Assembly (NCBI GenBank): GCA_021373015.1
Contig: JAJFTJ010000020.1
Location: 1 to 54,483 of the forward strand
DNA: 54,483 nucleotides
Source of the DNA: Nitrospiraceae bacterium
Lineage (GTDB): Bacteria > Nitrospirota > Thermodesulfovibrionia > Thermodesulfovibrionales > UBA1546
Direction: 5' to 3'
The translations under genes were made by a program, and so were the position numbers. The first letter of the stretch is position 1. Every line of letters starts with the position of its first letter. Of this stretch, positions 43,601 to 52,131 are shown in pieces. The notes under the pieces are model-generated. The model saw only the letters and a program-made list of their open reading frames with translations, made no database searches and had not been told where the DNA came from.

Positions 43601-43953
43601 TCAGCGCTGAGCGTCCTGCTTGGAGCTGCCTTGAATGCATTCTTAAATGATTCTTTTGCAAGAGTTGATTTGCCCTTCCCCAGATAAGACATTCCAAGAT
43701 AAAGATTACCGGTAAATATTGCATCATTTTTTGATTCGTCATTAGGCTTTTCTTTCAAAATATTTAAGGCTTTTTTGAATTCAAGTATTGCCTTATCAAA
43801 ATCACCTTTCTCATATAGAGATGTTCCTTTCACAAGAACATCTGAGTATTCGTCAGCATATAATAACGATGAAGAAATAATGCAAAATAACAAACAAAAC
43901 AATAATATAAATAAAAACGGTTTTTGCATTGCTTTTGGCCTGCTTGGTCTCAT
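40699..43953 (-). CDS. Large exported TPR-PEGA-fibronectin III protein
   Basis: A 1084-residue protein: signal peptide (FLFILLFCLLFCIISSSLLYA), TPR-like helices (about 35-115), and four PEGA domains of about 70 residues (NSPDAEVFLDDTKKGNAPL; PSSASVMLDGKMAGVTPLTL; TPDNAEVFLDDISKGKTPL; PPGAEIIMDDKNIGITPM). A beta-sandwich region and then five fibronectin type III modules follow (for example GISTEGIHATKIVLKWSP, GLKAEFREGKIQLKWDAN). The layout suggests a cell-surface or periplasmic scaffold. Its start overlaps the kinase stop as TAATG, so it is translationally coupled to the kinase. Confidence 0.85.
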   Translation of the reverse strand: MRPSRPKAMQKPFLFILLFCLLFCIISSSLLYADEYSDVLVKGTSLYEKGDFDKAILEFKKALNILKEKPNDESKNDAIFTGNLYLGMSYLGKGKSTLAKESFKNAFKAAPSRTLSAEQYPPKVISLYNEVVSQNLGTITVKSNSPDAEVFLDDTKKGNAPLVMRSLHPGTYTVKVVSQSNEYVKTIQLAPGKNINVIADFQSTGSISVVSDPSSASVMLDGKMAGVTPLTLKDINSGEHTIVISKPGFGEITRKVLVNGREIADVNVKLGNANYILKIVSTPDNAEVFLDDISKGKTPLIIEDVALGVHKIRIIKDGYEDQKDTIEIKGSLTEKAFRLNSYTGGLNVKTDPPGAEIIMDDKNIGITPMSITSIPAIQHILKLRKAGYKEKEITVIVAKDKISEINEMLFETDTQKPEIIFEPPIKAIKENKNFIRARIVDNQAVGDASLMLKIQGEMNYQNIKMINPLKGIYEAMIPELYLKKDAVLEYYIFACDLQNNCETSGNKETPYRVKIISLEPYTEGFVLDVDAEKNRITISLGTVDNVKKEDRYIVFRANKELRDPKTGELLQIEEIFLGTIKVAELLPSTSYAMAEDLVIPIAKNDRIRKKVSAPSGISTEGIHATKIVLKWSPNREPEIKGYRIFKSSSKDGNYQKIADISGRDNTLFEDSDDMKEGQTFFYKITAYNILDTDGIMSDVFQARTKKGVLPPTDIKADGIRIREVHLVWDIAKQDPDIEKYIIYRAESADGSFIEVGNISRDNNDFIDREGLKDGKTYYYRITGKSRFGSLGEFSKTVAAKTKEGPAPPSSIRAYSGMAKSIMIQWDKHADPDVAGYAIYKNEKESGDFTEIARTSKNQFIDAKGLMDGKKYHYIVASFYSIKDIEILGALSKSVSAETKRRPNVPKDFSAESNLAKKVVLKWNKSEEKDLTEYWIYRASGNTVDGSPFVKVKADKNTFVETDLKDNTKYSYAIRAVDSDGLEGELSSIVSAFTKSLPKPPTGLKAEFREGKIQLKWDANKESDIIGYNIYKKGWLKNTLIVNSKNNAVDIKLEDKPKSVKLSITAVDKDNMESEPSEEIETALQ

Positions 43954-45680
43954 TAGTCGCCTCCCTTGTCAAGACTGAAGCTCAATTGTTCCGTTGCCCC
44001 TTCTTTTATCTCCAGAGTCTTGCTTGATTCAATGTATCCGTCTCTTGCAATCTTGATAATATGTTTCCCTGAAGAAACTTTTTCTATTGTCAAAGGCGTC
44101 TGTCCTTTCAGGTTCCCATCAAGATAAACATTGCCCCATGGCGTTGCATTTATAATAAGTTTACCAAAACCGCCAAACTTGTGCGCAATCTTTGTTATCT
44201 CGGCTTTGGAAACATTAACCTTTGTCTCCCATGGCGGGAAATTCGGATTCTCCAGCTTCAATTTGTAGTTTCCGGGCTTTAAATCAGCTATTGTCTTAGG
44301 TGTTGTACCATAAGGTTTCCCGTCTATATAAACATTTGCCCATGGACTTGCATTGATTGTCAGCCCGCTGGCAATATCTGTCTTGGCATTTTTTTCTTCT
44401 TTCTGAGTTGGAACAATCTTTTCTTTTTTGTTTTCAGTAATTGGTGTGTTGACAAGAGCATTGCCTTCAGCAGGTTTTGTCGTCTCAGAAGCAGATTGCA
44501 AAGGAGGCTGAGCAACTTCAGGAGAAGATGTTTTTTCGATGCCGCGATACCAAAATGCAAAACCACCAATAATTGAACCCAGCAAAAATACTGTAAAAAC
44601 ATAAGGCATTATGCTCTTTTTTTCCTTAACAGAACCCGGTCTTGCAGTCCCTCTTCTTGCATTCCTTCGTTCTGCTGAAAGCTTATCTGCTTCATCAAAT
44701 GCAGCAATGCTTACGGTTTCTTCTGACATCTCTGTTTTACGCTCTGCTTCAATCTCGGATTTATAATTCTCATGCATGAATTGCTTAAGGCTTAGTGCAG
44801 GATCAGTATTCAGAATCTTGAAAAGCTCCTCCGCCATATCTTTTTCCATCTCTGCCCCGCTCTGGTATCTTTCATCTGGTTCTCTTGCCAGAACCTTCAT
44901 CAGCTTTTCTTCAAGCTTTAAAGGAAGGTCTGTATTTATCTTTGAAGGCAACGGTTCAATCTTTGCTTGCCTGACCATTTCAAGTGTATTCAACTCTGAA
45001 TCTCCCTTGAAAAGCCTCTCTCCTGTCAACATCTCATAGAACACTATACCCAGAGAGAAAATGTCAGAACGGTGGTCAATCTGTTTTCCCCAAGCCTGTT
45101 CAGGAGACATGTAAGAAAGCTTTCCTTTAAGCACTCCTGTTGTTGTCTTTGAGTGAGCGCCTGCTTTTGCAATTCCAAAATCAACAACCTTGACTTCTCC
45201 TTCATATGATATAAGAATGTTTTGAGGGCTTACATCCCTGTGAATTATGTTCAGGTTTCTGCCCATATTGTCATTCTGTGAATGCGCATAATTAAGCGCA
45301 GAGGCTACTTCTTTTGCAATGAAAACAGATAAAGGCACAGGGAATTTAATTCCTTTGTCTCTGCATTTTTTTAAGATAGCTCTAAGATCTTTCCCCCTTA
45401 TGTATTCCATAGAGATAAAATAATTCTCTGCTATTTTTCCGAAATCATAAACCTGGGCAATATTTTTATTGCTAAGGCGCGCAACAAGTTTTGCCTCAGC
45501 AATGAACATATCTATAAACTCATCGTCAGAGGAAAGATGAGGGAGGATTCTTTTTATGGCAAGTACGCGCTCAAACCCTTCAATGCCAAGCTTCTTGGCC
45601 TTGAAAAGCTCTGCCATTCCGCCTGAGCCTACCTTATCCAGCAATAAATACTGACCGAATTTTTCCATAGCTAATTGCAC
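43953..45680 (-). CDS. Ser/Thr protein kinase with extracytoplasmic PEGA domains
   Basis: A 575-residue Hanks-type kinase. The catalytic domain (about 10-270) has the glycine loop KVGSGGMAELFKAK, VAIK-like Lys (VLAIKRIL), HRDVSPQNILI, and DFGIAKAGAHSKTTTGVLKGKLSYMSPEQ. A helix at about 354-374 (PYVFTVFLLGSIIGGFAFWYR) crosses the membrane. Two PEGA domains follow (ASPWANVYIDGKPYGTTPKTI; ATPWGNVYLDGNLKGQTPLTI). The PEGA domains match those of the next gene's product, suggesting a shared binding partner. It overlaps the PP2C gene by 10 nt. Confidence 0.92.
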   Translation of the reverse strand: MQLAMEKFGQYLLLDKVGSGGMAELFKAKKLGIEGFERVLAIKRILPHLSSDDEFIDMFIAEAKLVARLSNKNIAQVYDFGKIAENYFISMEYIRGKDLRAILKKCRDKGIKFPVPLSVFIAKEVASALNYAHSQNDNMGRNLNIIHRDVSPQNILISYEGEVKVVDFGIAKAGAHSKTTTGVLKGKLSYMSPEQAWGKQIDHRSDIFSLGIVFYEMLTGERLFKGDSELNTLEMVRQAKIEPLPSKINTDLPLKLEEKLMKVLAREPDERYQSGAEMEKDMAEELFKILNTDPALSLKQFMHENYKSEIEAERKTEMSEETVSIAAFDEADKLSAERRNARRGTARPGSVKEKKSIMPYVFTVFLLGSIIGGFAFWYRGIEKTSSPEVAQPPLQSASETTKPAEGNALVNTPITENKKEKIVPTQKEEKNAKTDIASGLTINASPWANVYIDGKPYGTTPKTIADLKPGNYKLKLENPNFPPWETKVNVSKAEITKIAHKFGGFGKLIINATPWGNVYLDGNLKGQTPLTIEKVSSGKHIIKIARDGYIESSKTLEIKEGATEQLSFSLDKGGD

Positions 45681-46411
45681 CTTACAAGTATTGCAGTTAT
45701 ATTATCATCTCCGCCATTTCTGTTTGCACCAGATATGAGCGTATCGCACGCATAATCAAGTTCTCTGTTTTTAGTGATTATGTCCAGCATTTCATGGTCT
45801 TCAAGCTTTCCTGAAAGACCATCGCTGCAAAGAAGGAATGTATCGCCGCTTATTATGTCATTAACCGCACAATCACATTGGATCTCTGTTCCAACTCCTA
45901 TCGCCCTTGTTATTACATGTCTCAATGAGTTTGTTTTTGCCTCTTCCTGCGTAATTGTCCCTCTTTTTATCTCTTCTGCAAGAAGAGAATGATCCTCTGT
46001 TATTTGTTCAATTTTACCATTCCTTATCCTGTAAACTCTGCTGTCTCCAATATAGCAGATATATGCTTTTGAACCTGAGATAAGCATTGTTACCATTGTT
46101 GTCCCCATGCCCTTTGATTCATTGTATATATATCTGTTAGCCAGCTTCATGCCTGAAGATAGAATATTGATCTCTCTATCAAGGGATTGGTTTATTCCGA
46201 ATGGCCATGTTATCTCACTGTCAGCAAGTGCTTTTTTCACGAAATCCCGTGTTGTCTCTACTGCAAGAGAGCTAGCAACATCACCGCTGGCATGTCCGCC
46301 CATTCCATCAGCAACAATAAAAAGGTTATGTTCAGAATCAACAATAAAACTGTCTTCATTACGGCTTCTCTTTAATCCCTTGTCTGTTTTCCCATGTGCG
46401 ATTATATTCAT
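45671..46411 (-). CDS. PP2C-type Ser/Thr phosphatase
   Basis: A 246-residue metal-dependent phosphatase of PrpC/Stp type: RSRNEDSFIVD (here KRSRNEDS), FIVADGMGGHASGDVAS, YIGDSRVYRIRNG, LLCSDGLSGKL and GGDDNITAILV give the usual Asp metal ligands. It probably reverses the action of the adjacent kinase. It overlaps the kinase gene by 10 nt and the cyclase gene by 4 nt. Confidence 0.95.
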   Translation of the reverse strand: MNIIAHGKTDKGLKRSRNEDSFIVDSEHNLFIVADGMGGHASGDVASSLAVETTRDFVKKALADSEITWPFGINQSLDREINILSSGMKLANRYIYNESKGMGTTMVTMLISGSKAYICYIGDSRVYRIRNGKIEQITEDHSLLAEEIKRGTITQEEAKTNSLRHVITRAIGVGTEIQCDCAVNDIISGDTFLLCSDGLSGKLEDHEMLDIITKNRELDYACDTLISGANRNGGDDNITAILVRCN

Positions 46412-47952
46412 GTCAAAAGCACCTCATAGACACTAACCTCTTTTGTTTTTCCTTTCACCTTCTGTTTGCCTATGGATTTAGTATTAAAAATGCCTTTTAT
46501 TTTTTCGTATGTTGTCTCGCCGATATATATCTTACCTGGTTTCGCAAGCTTTTCGAGCCTTGATGCAATATTTACCGTATCTCCGATTGCAGTATACTCT
46601 ACTCTCTGAGTAGAGCCTATGTTGCCAATAACAGCTGTTCCTGTATTTATGCCTATTCTTATCTGCATCTTGTTCAGTTTTTGTATTTGTTCTTGTATTT
46701 CAATAGCTGCCCTTACTGCCATCTCTGTATAATTTTTATCATCGCACGGAGCGCCGAATACAGCCATAGCAGCATCACCAATAAATTTATCAATGCTGCC
46801 TTTATATTTAAAAACTGACTCGGTGACAATATCAAAATATTCATTCAAAAGACTTGCTGTTTCTGCAGGGCCAAGTTTCTCTGAGAGTTGGGTAAAGCCT
46901 CTAATATCAGTGAAAAGCACTGTTATTACTCTCTCAGTTACCTTACAGTCGCCTTTCCCTTTTATTATTTCTTCGACAATCTGAGGAGAATGATACCTCA
47001 TCATGCTCTGTCTTGCCTCTGTTTCTTTTATTATTTTATTTCTAAGATCCGTCTGCTCTATGCCGATTGCAGCAAGATTGCCGATTGTAGTTAAAAGATC
47101 CAATTCTTCGTGGGTAAACTGTCTGCTTGCATTTCTTATATCTACATATATCGCACCGTTTACCTTCTCTGCTCCGAGTAATGGCACACACATAGCAGAT
47201 CTTATCCCATAGAGGAAAATACTCTCTGATTCCTTGAATCTTGTATCTGTCTTTGCATCCGCAACCAAAAGCGAAACTGCATCATCCATGACCCTGTTTA
47301 TTACAGTCTGGCTCAGCATAAGCTTATCCTGTTTTTTCGTAGTTCCTTTTGTGTCTTTGGCAAAAACAACTTTTATTAAATCTTCTCCATCTTTTTTCAT
47401 AAGCACAAACATTCTTTCAGCGCGGATATTCCGGAGGATAGTATCAGCTGTAAGGTTTAAAATTGACTCTATTTCTGTTTCCTTGAGAATATCCTTGCTG
47501 ATCTCATATAAAGCGCCTAGCATCTCAGTGCGCTTCCTTAGTATATCAACAGAAGAATCTCCCGGTTCTTTTGATGCAGCGCTCTGAATAATATCTTTGG
47601 CAGGTTTTATTGTTGTTTTAAAATCAGATGTGTCGTGTTCAGTAAAAAGTTCGTCTTTCTCGATCTCAAAGAGCAGGGTATTGCCCCCGATTGTAATCCG
47701 ATCACCAGGCTTGATTATTGAGGATTCTATTTTATTGCCGTTTACAAATGTGCCGTTCTGGCTTTTAAGATCCTTTATTGCATATTCATTATTTTCTAAA
47801 AAAATCTCTGAATGGTATCTGGAAACTCTTTTATCCTCAAACGCAATATCATTATCAACCATTCTCCCAATTCTAAAAGGAAAAGCGTTGATTAAAAAAG
47901 ATTTCTCTGCGTGTTCCCCATCATCAATTACAAGTATGTATTTTTCTGGCAT
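46408..47952 (-). CDS. FHA-GAF-adenylate cyclase (class III)
   Basis: A 514-residue protein. An FHA domain (residues about 22-100; RIGRMVDNDI, RVSRYHSEI, SQNGTFVNG) binds phospho-threonine. A GAF domain follows (about 150-300). The class III cyclase domain (about 338-510) has metal Asp349 and Asp393, adenine-selecting Lys389 with Thr454, and Asn461/Arg465 of the transition-state pair. The residues favour cAMP over cGMP. It precedes PP2C and the kinase, so phosphorylation read by its FHA domain could control cAMP production. Confidence 0.92.
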   Translation of the reverse strand: MPEKYILVIDDGEHAEKSFLINAFPFRIGRMVDNDIAFEDKRVSRYHSEIFLENNEYAIKDLKSQNGTFVNGNKIESSIIKPGDRITIGGNTLLFEIEKDELFTEHDTSDFKTTIKPAKDIIQSAASKEPGDSSVDILRKRTEMLGALYEISKDILKETEIESILNLTADTILRNIRAERMFVLMKKDGEDLIKVVFAKDTKGTTKKQDKLMLSQTVINRVMDDAVSLLVADAKTDTRFKESESIFLYGIRSAMCVPLLGAEKVNGAIYVDIRNASRQFTHEELDLLTTIGNLAAIGIEQTDLRNKIIKETEARQSMMRYHSPQIVEEIIKGKGDCKVTERVITVLFTDIRGFTQLSEKLGPAETASLLNEYFDIVTESVFKYKGSIDKFIGDAAMAVFGAPCDDKNYTEMAVRAAIEIQEQIQKLNKMQIRIGINTGTAVIGNIGSTQRVEYTAIGDTVNIASRLEKLAKPGKIYIGETTYEKIKGIFNTKSIGKQKVKGKTKEVSVYEVLLT

Positions 47953-47954
47953 AT

Positions 47955-49187
47955 TTATACATTATCAAGAATATGTCCTAATTTCTTCTTTTTTGTCTTC
48001 AGATAAGTAATATTTTTTTCATGAGGTTTTATCTCTATAGGAACCCTTTCAACTACTTTTATACCATAGCCTTCCAGTCCTATTATTTTTTTTGGGTTAT
48101 TAGTCATAAGTTTCATTTTTCTGACTCCAAGGTCAACCAATATCTGAGCGCCTATCCCATAATCTCTGAGATCAGGCTTGAATCCGAGTTTTATATTAGC
48201 CTCCACTGTATCCAGCCCTTTATCCTGAAGTTCATATGACTTTAATTTATTTACAAGGCCTATTCCTCTTCCTTCCTGTCTCATATATAGTATTACACCC
48301 TTGCCCTCTTTTTTTATGAGTTCCATAGCCTTGCTTAACTGTTCCCCGCAGTCGCATCTTCTTGAACCGAAAACATCGCCTGTAAGGCATTCTGAGTGGA
48401 CTCTGACAAGAACTTCATCTTGCGGTCGTATTTCTCCCTTAACTAATGCTATATGAACATTATTGTCCAGATCATTTGCATAGGCGATTGCAGTGAAATC
48501 ATTGTGCTCTGTAGGCAGCTTCGTTACCGCTGCCCTTCTCACAAAATGCTCTGTCTTCATCCTGTATTCTATAAGGTCTTTTACTGTCACTATTTTCATG
48601 TTGTGCTTCTTTGCAACTTCCATAAGATGCGGAACCCTTGCCATTGTGCCGTCATCATTCATGATCTCGCATATAACCCCTGAAGGGTAAAGTCCGGCAA
48701 GCCTGGCAAGGTCAACAGAGCCTTCAGTTTGTCCTGCCCTCTGCAGAACTCCGCCGGGTTTTGATCTTAGAGGAAACACATGTCCTGGTTTCGCAATATC
48801 TTCCGGTCTGGTTTTAGGGTTTATTGCTGTAAGTATTGTTACAGCCCTGTCAGAAGCTGAGATTCCGGTTGTAACTCCTTTTTTTGCTTCTATCGAAACT
48901 GTAAAGGCTGTTCCAAAAGATGAAGTATTGTCATCTGTCATCATCTGAAGTTTTAATTCTTCAACTCTTTCAGAAGTCAGTGAAAGACAGATAAGACCTC
49001 TGCCGTATTTAGCCATGAAATTTATAGCCTGAGGTGTGATTTTTTCCGCTGCCATGCAAAGATCGCCTTCATTCTCCCTGTCCTCATCATCAACAAGAAT
49101 GACTATTTTGCCCTTAGCAACATCTTTAACAGCCTCATCAATCGTATTGAATTGATATTTTTCCATCGTATTACGCGGTGAATCCAC
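47955..49187 (-). CDS. ribBA: Bifunctional DHBP synthase / GTP cyclohydrolase II
   Basis: A 410-residue fusion. RibB half: [31 protein letters not shown]-like [35 protein letters not shown]. RibA half: [22 protein letters not shown] (zinc cysteines), [30 protein letters not shown]. It supplies both early riboflavin precursors. It overlaps ribE by 17 nt and ends 2 nt before the cyclase gene. Confidence 0.97.
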   Translation of the reverse strand: MDSPRNTMEKYQFNTIDEAVKDVAKGKIVILVDDEDRENEGDLCMAAEKITPQAINFMAKYGRGLICLSLTSERVEELKLQMMTDDNTSSFGTAFTVSIEAKKGVTTGISASDRAVTILTAINPKTRPEDIAKPGHVFPLRSKPGGVLQRAGQTEGSVDLARLAGLYPSGVICEIMNDDGTMARVPHLMEVAKKHNMKIVTVKDLIEYRMKTEHFVRRAAVTKLPTEHNDFTAIAYANDLDNNVHIALVKGEIRPQDEVLVRVHSECLTGDVFGSRRCDCGEQLSKAMELIKKEGKGVILYMRQEGRGIGLVNKLKSYELQDKGLDTVEANIKLGFKPDLRDYGIGAQILVDLGVRKMKLMTNNPKKIIGLEGYGIKVVERVPIEIKPHEKNITYLKTKKKKLGHILDNV

Positions 49188-49815
49188 CCTTAGTCAAGGC
49201 GCTCATAAGTCCTGCATCACTGTTGACATCTTTTTCAAGAAATTTAGCAACATATTTTCCAAGGATATCTGCCTCAACATTCAAAGTGTCGCCAACATTT
49301 TTAAAACCAAAGGTGGTAAGTTCTGCTGTATGTGGGATAATGACAACAGTCAATCCGTCTTTGAGTAGATCAACTACTGTAAGACTTACCCCGTCCAGAG
49401 CAATAGATCCCTTTTCAACAATAAATCTCATTACATTTTTGGGAACTGCTATTTCAAATTTTAGCATATCTCCAAAATTTGTTTTTGAGCGTATAGTTCC
49501 TGTTGCATCAATATGTCCTGTTACAAAATGACCGCCTATCTTTGAATTTGGGCTTAATGATGCCTCAAGATTAATCCGTTCTCTGCTTTTGAGAGTTCCC
49601 AGATTGGTGCTTCCGAGAGTCTCGTTTGAAATATCAAAAGAAAGTATATTCTTATTCTTACCGACAACTGTAAGGCATACTCCATTTACAGCAATGCTGT
49701 CGCCAATCCCAGTGTCTGATGCAGCTTTGTCTGCCTTTAAAGAAAGCGTTGAGCTTCCGCCCTTTTTTTGTACAGATACGACTTCGCCTAATTCGAGTAT
49801 AAGCCCGGTAAACAA
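49171..49815 (-). CDS. ribE: Riboflavin synthase alpha subunit
   Basis: A 214-residue enzyme that makes riboflavin by dismutation of lumazine. It has two lumazine-binding repeats: [15 protein letters not shown] with [12 protein letters not shown], and [13 protein letters not shown] with [14 protein letters not shown]. Length is typical. RibD and RibH are not next to it. It is coupled to ribBA by an overlap and follows a small membrane protein gene by 1 nt. No FMN riboswitch fits between the genes. Confidence 0.95.
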   Translation of the reverse strand: MFTGLILELGEVVSVQKKGGSSTLSLKADKAASDTGIGDSIAVNGVCLTVVGKNKNILSFDISNETLGSTNLGTLKSRERINLEASLSPNSKIGGHFVTGHIDATGTIRSKTNFGDMLKFEIAVPKNVMRFIVEKGSIALDGVSLTVVDLLKDGLTVVIIPHTAELTTFGFKNVGDTLNVEADILGKYVAKFLEKDVNSDAGLMSALTKGGFTA

Positions 49816-49816
49816 A

Positions 49817-50167
49817 TCAAGCCTCTACATCTACTTTAAACTCATAAGTGTGTTGATATATTCCCAGAAGATCAACGGTTGATTTCCACTCGGTTTTCAC
49901 ATGAACACCCTTTATTGTTTTTTCAATCTCTATCTCTTTTTCTGTGACAGGTATATTATGTTCCTGTGCACTTTCAAAAATTTCGGCCTTTGTTTTTTCA
50001 AGGTTTCCAAGGCTTACCCTTGCTATTTCCGTTGCATTAGTTTTGAATGCTGAGTAGTTGTAAAATGGGATCAAAAGCTGAATTCCGGCATAGATCACAA
50101 ATGCAATAATTCCTGCAGTTATCAGAAACTTTAGAAATCCTCCGCCTCTTTCATTAAGCATCATCAT
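49817..50167 (-). CDS. Small membrane-anchored protein (DUF4845-like)
   Basis: A 116-residue protein with one N-terminal membrane helix (LKFLITAGIIAFVIYAGIQLLIPFYNY) and a periplasmic tail of alpha/beta type (EIEIEKTIKGVHVKTEWKSTVDLLG). Its place directly after lepB, overlapping it by 4 nt, is where DUF4845 proteins are found in many bacteria, but the sequence match is only general. Its function is unknown. Confidence 0.6.
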   Translation of the reverse strand: MMMLNERGGGFLKFLITAGIIAFVIYAGIQLLIPFYNYSAFKTNATEIARVSLGNLEKTKAEIFESAQEHNIPVTEKEIEIEKTIKGVHVKTEWKSTVDLLGIYQHTYEFKVDVEA

Positions 50168-50775
50168 TTTACCAACCTCCCGATTCTTTCAAATCTTACC
50201 CAATTCTTATTACTGTCCCATGACCAATAAAGTATAAGCGCTTCACCCTTAATATCCTTGAGGTCAACATATCCCCAGTAGCGGCTGTCATAGCTCTGGT
50301 CGCGGTTATCTCCCATCATAAAAAATTTATCCTTGGGAACGATTAGAGGACCGAAGTTGTCTCTGGGCTCAATTCCAATAGGACGAAGATTAGCGTCCGT
50401 GTGCTGCGCATAGGGTTCATTCATAGGCTTGTCATTAATATAAATTTTTTTATTCCTTGACTCTATAACATCGCCTTCTGTTGCTATTATTCTTTTTATA
50501 AAATCTCTTGATGGATCTTCAGGATACTTAAAAACTACTACATCGCCTTTTTCCGGTTTTTTGAAATTCAGGACTCTATAATCAGTAAATGGAGCCTTTA
50601 CTCCATAGATGAATTTATTTACGAGAATGTGGTCTCCGACAACAAGAGTCGGGATCATAGATCCTGAAGGGATTTTAAATGCCTGAACTACAAATGCCCT
50701 GATCACAAGCGCAAGAATGAGGGCTGTGATTATTGCCTCTGTATATTCCCAAAATATTTTTTTCTTTGTTTTCAT
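50164..50775 (-). CDS. lepB: Signal peptidase I
   Basis: A 203-residue membrane protease with one N-terminal helix, the nucleophile Ser39 in IPSGSMIPTL, Lys94 in RDFIKRIIATEGD, and the later box MGDNRDQSYDSRYWG. It removes signal peptides from exported proteins. It precedes a small membrane protein gene and follows the ROK kinase gene by 14 nt. Confidence 0.97.
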   Translation of the reverse strand: MKTKKKIFWEYTEAIITALILALVIRAFVVQAFKIPSGSMIPTLVVGDHILVNKFIYGVKAPFTDYRVLNFKKPEKGDVVVFKYPEDPSRDFIKRIIATEGDVIESRNKKIYINDKPMNEPYAQHTDANLRPIGIEPRDNFGPLIVPKDKFFMMGDNRDQSYDSRYWGYVDLKDIKGEALILYWSWDSNKNWVRFERIGRLVK

Positions 50776-50789
50776 TAATTAAACTCTCC

Positions 50790-51731
50790 TCAATCTTTGC
50801 CCTTAGTTACTGCTAATTCTGCAAAAACCATTCCTGCTGAACCTATAATTCCTGCATCATCGCCAAGCAAGGATGGAATTATCTTAACATTCTCGAACAA
50901 TCCGGGTAATGTTTTTCTGGAGGCTTCTTTTATAGCCTCCTGAACATATATGTTCCATGCGCCTGTAAGTCCGCCAGCAAGTATTATCGCCTGAGGACTC
51001 AGTATGTTTATTATATTTGCAATTCCCACACCAAGGTATCTTCCTGTTTCTCTAAGAATTTCCTTAGCAAGATTATCTCCTTCAAGTGCGTAAGTGTAGA
51101 TGTCCTCTCCTGTAACTTTATAAAAACTGCCTCCGCAGCATTCCTTCAAAAGGCTTTCTGTTCCCTTTTCAATTGCATATATCACTTTTGATTCCATTGC
51201 CTTTGCCGCTGCATACAACTCAAGGCATCCTGAATTTCCGCAAGGACATTTATCACCGTCTGCATTTATACTCATATGCCCAATCTCAGCGGCAATATCA
51301 GCAAGCCTATTGTTCTGGATTATTCCGCTTCCTATCCCTGTCCCAAGGGTTAGAAGGACAAAATTATCAAATTCTTTTCCTGCGCCAATCCATTTTTCAC
51401 CGAGCGCCGCAGCATTTGCGTCGTTTTCAACATACACAGGAACCTCAAACTGCTTTTTTAGGATCTTTCTGAAATCTATGCCTTCGACTGAATGAAGATT
51501 CGGAGACAATGTAACAATGCGATCTTTCCTGTCAAGAAGTCCTGAAACACCAATGCCTATTCCTAAAACTTCTTTATTGATTAAAGGCTGTATAATCTTC
51601 TGGAGAGTTTCTAATATATCTCCCCCTGATGATTCTTTCGCTTTTTCAACTGCCTCTCCTTTAGCTGAAACCAGCGCAGCTCTTAGATTGGTGCCTCCGA
51701 TATCAATTCCTATAGCGTATTTTTTTGACAT
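50790..51731 (-). CDS. ROK-family sugar kinase (glucokinase-like)
   Basis: A 313-residue kinase with the ATP motif AIGIDIGGTNLRAALV, the substrate/catalytic region VENDANAAALGEKWIGAG, the zinc motif CPCGNSGCLELYA (Cys-x-Cys-Gly-x2-Gly-Cys), and the sugar-site E-I-G-H. No helix-turn-helix is present, so it is an enzyme, probably a glucokinase. AAGGATC precedes the ATG. It heads the long minus-strand block. Confidence 0.9.
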   Translation of the reverse strand: MSKKYAIGIDIGGTNLRAALVSAKGEAVEKAKESSGGDILETLQKIIQPLINKEVLGIGIGVSGLLDRKDRIVTLSPNLHSVEGIDFRKILKKQFEVPVYVENDANAAALGEKWIGAGKEFDNFVLLTLGTGIGSGIIQNNRLADIAAEIGHMSINADGDKCPCGNSGCLELYAAAKAMESKVIYAIEKGTESLLKECCGGSFYKVTGEDIYTYALEGDNLAKEILRETGRYLGVGIANIINILSPQAIILAGGLTGAWNIYVQEAIKEASRKTLPGLFENVKIIPSLLGDDAGIIGSAGMVFAELAVTKGKD

Positions 51732-51811
51732 AAGTTTTGGGATCCTTAGAATGAAGATTTTCTGATATTAACATAATAAGTTTCACACTGTAAACCAAAC
51801 CGTCTGAATTC

Positions 51812-51840
51812 TTGACATAATATTTATTTTACTGTTAAAT
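51812..51840 (+). promoter_or_regulatory. rpsU promoter
   Basis: -35 TTGACA (51812-51817), 17 nt, -10 TTAAAT (51835-51840), about 67 nt before the rpsU ATG. The 60-nt leader contains a strong G-rich ribosome site (GAGGGGGGG). Confidence 0.55.
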
Positions 51841-51906
51841 TAGTCCACCTTACAAGAGTGAGAACAGTTTTTTAAAATTTCAATATAGAGAGGGGGGGAT
51901 TCATTA

Positions 51907-52107
51907 ATGCCCTCTGTAAAGGTAAAAGAGAACGATTCTTTTGAAAATGCATTAAGGCGTTTTAAAAAACAGTGCGAAAGAGAAGGAATACTCTCAGAAA
52001 TAAAAAAGAGGGAGCATTACGAAAAGCCCAGTGTAAAGAAGAAGAAAAAAGCTATTGCTGCTCGTAAAAAAGCTCTAAAGCGTACAAGAATAACCAAAGA
52101 GAGGTAA
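51907..52107 (+). CDS. rpsU: Ribosomal protein S21
   Basis: A 66-residue basic protein: [29 protein letters not shown], then a Lys/Arg-rich tail ([18 protein letters not shown]). It is the S21 of the small subunit that helps base-pair the anti-Shine-Dalgarno. It is a monocistronic gene, not linked here to dnaG or rpoD. Its stop codon lies inside the terminator stem. Confidence 0.97.
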   Translation: MPSVKVKENDSFENALRRFKKQCEREGILSEIKKREHYEKPSVKKKKKAIAARKKALKRTRITKER

Positions 52108-52131
52108 GAAGTCTTACCTCTCTTTTATTTT
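52096..52131. terminator. Bidirectional terminator shared by rpsU and murA
   Basis: AAAGAGAGGTAAG (52096-52108) pairs with its complement (52113-52125) around a 4-nt loop, followed by TTTATTTTCC. The A-run on the left serves the minus strand. The stem contains the stop codon of rpsU on its left arm, and the murA stop touches its right end. Confidence 0.85.

Noticed and set aside
49171-49817. FMN riboswitch before ribE
   Set aside because: Only 1 nt separates ribE from the gene upstream, and no riboswitch-like leader is visible ahead of this cluster.
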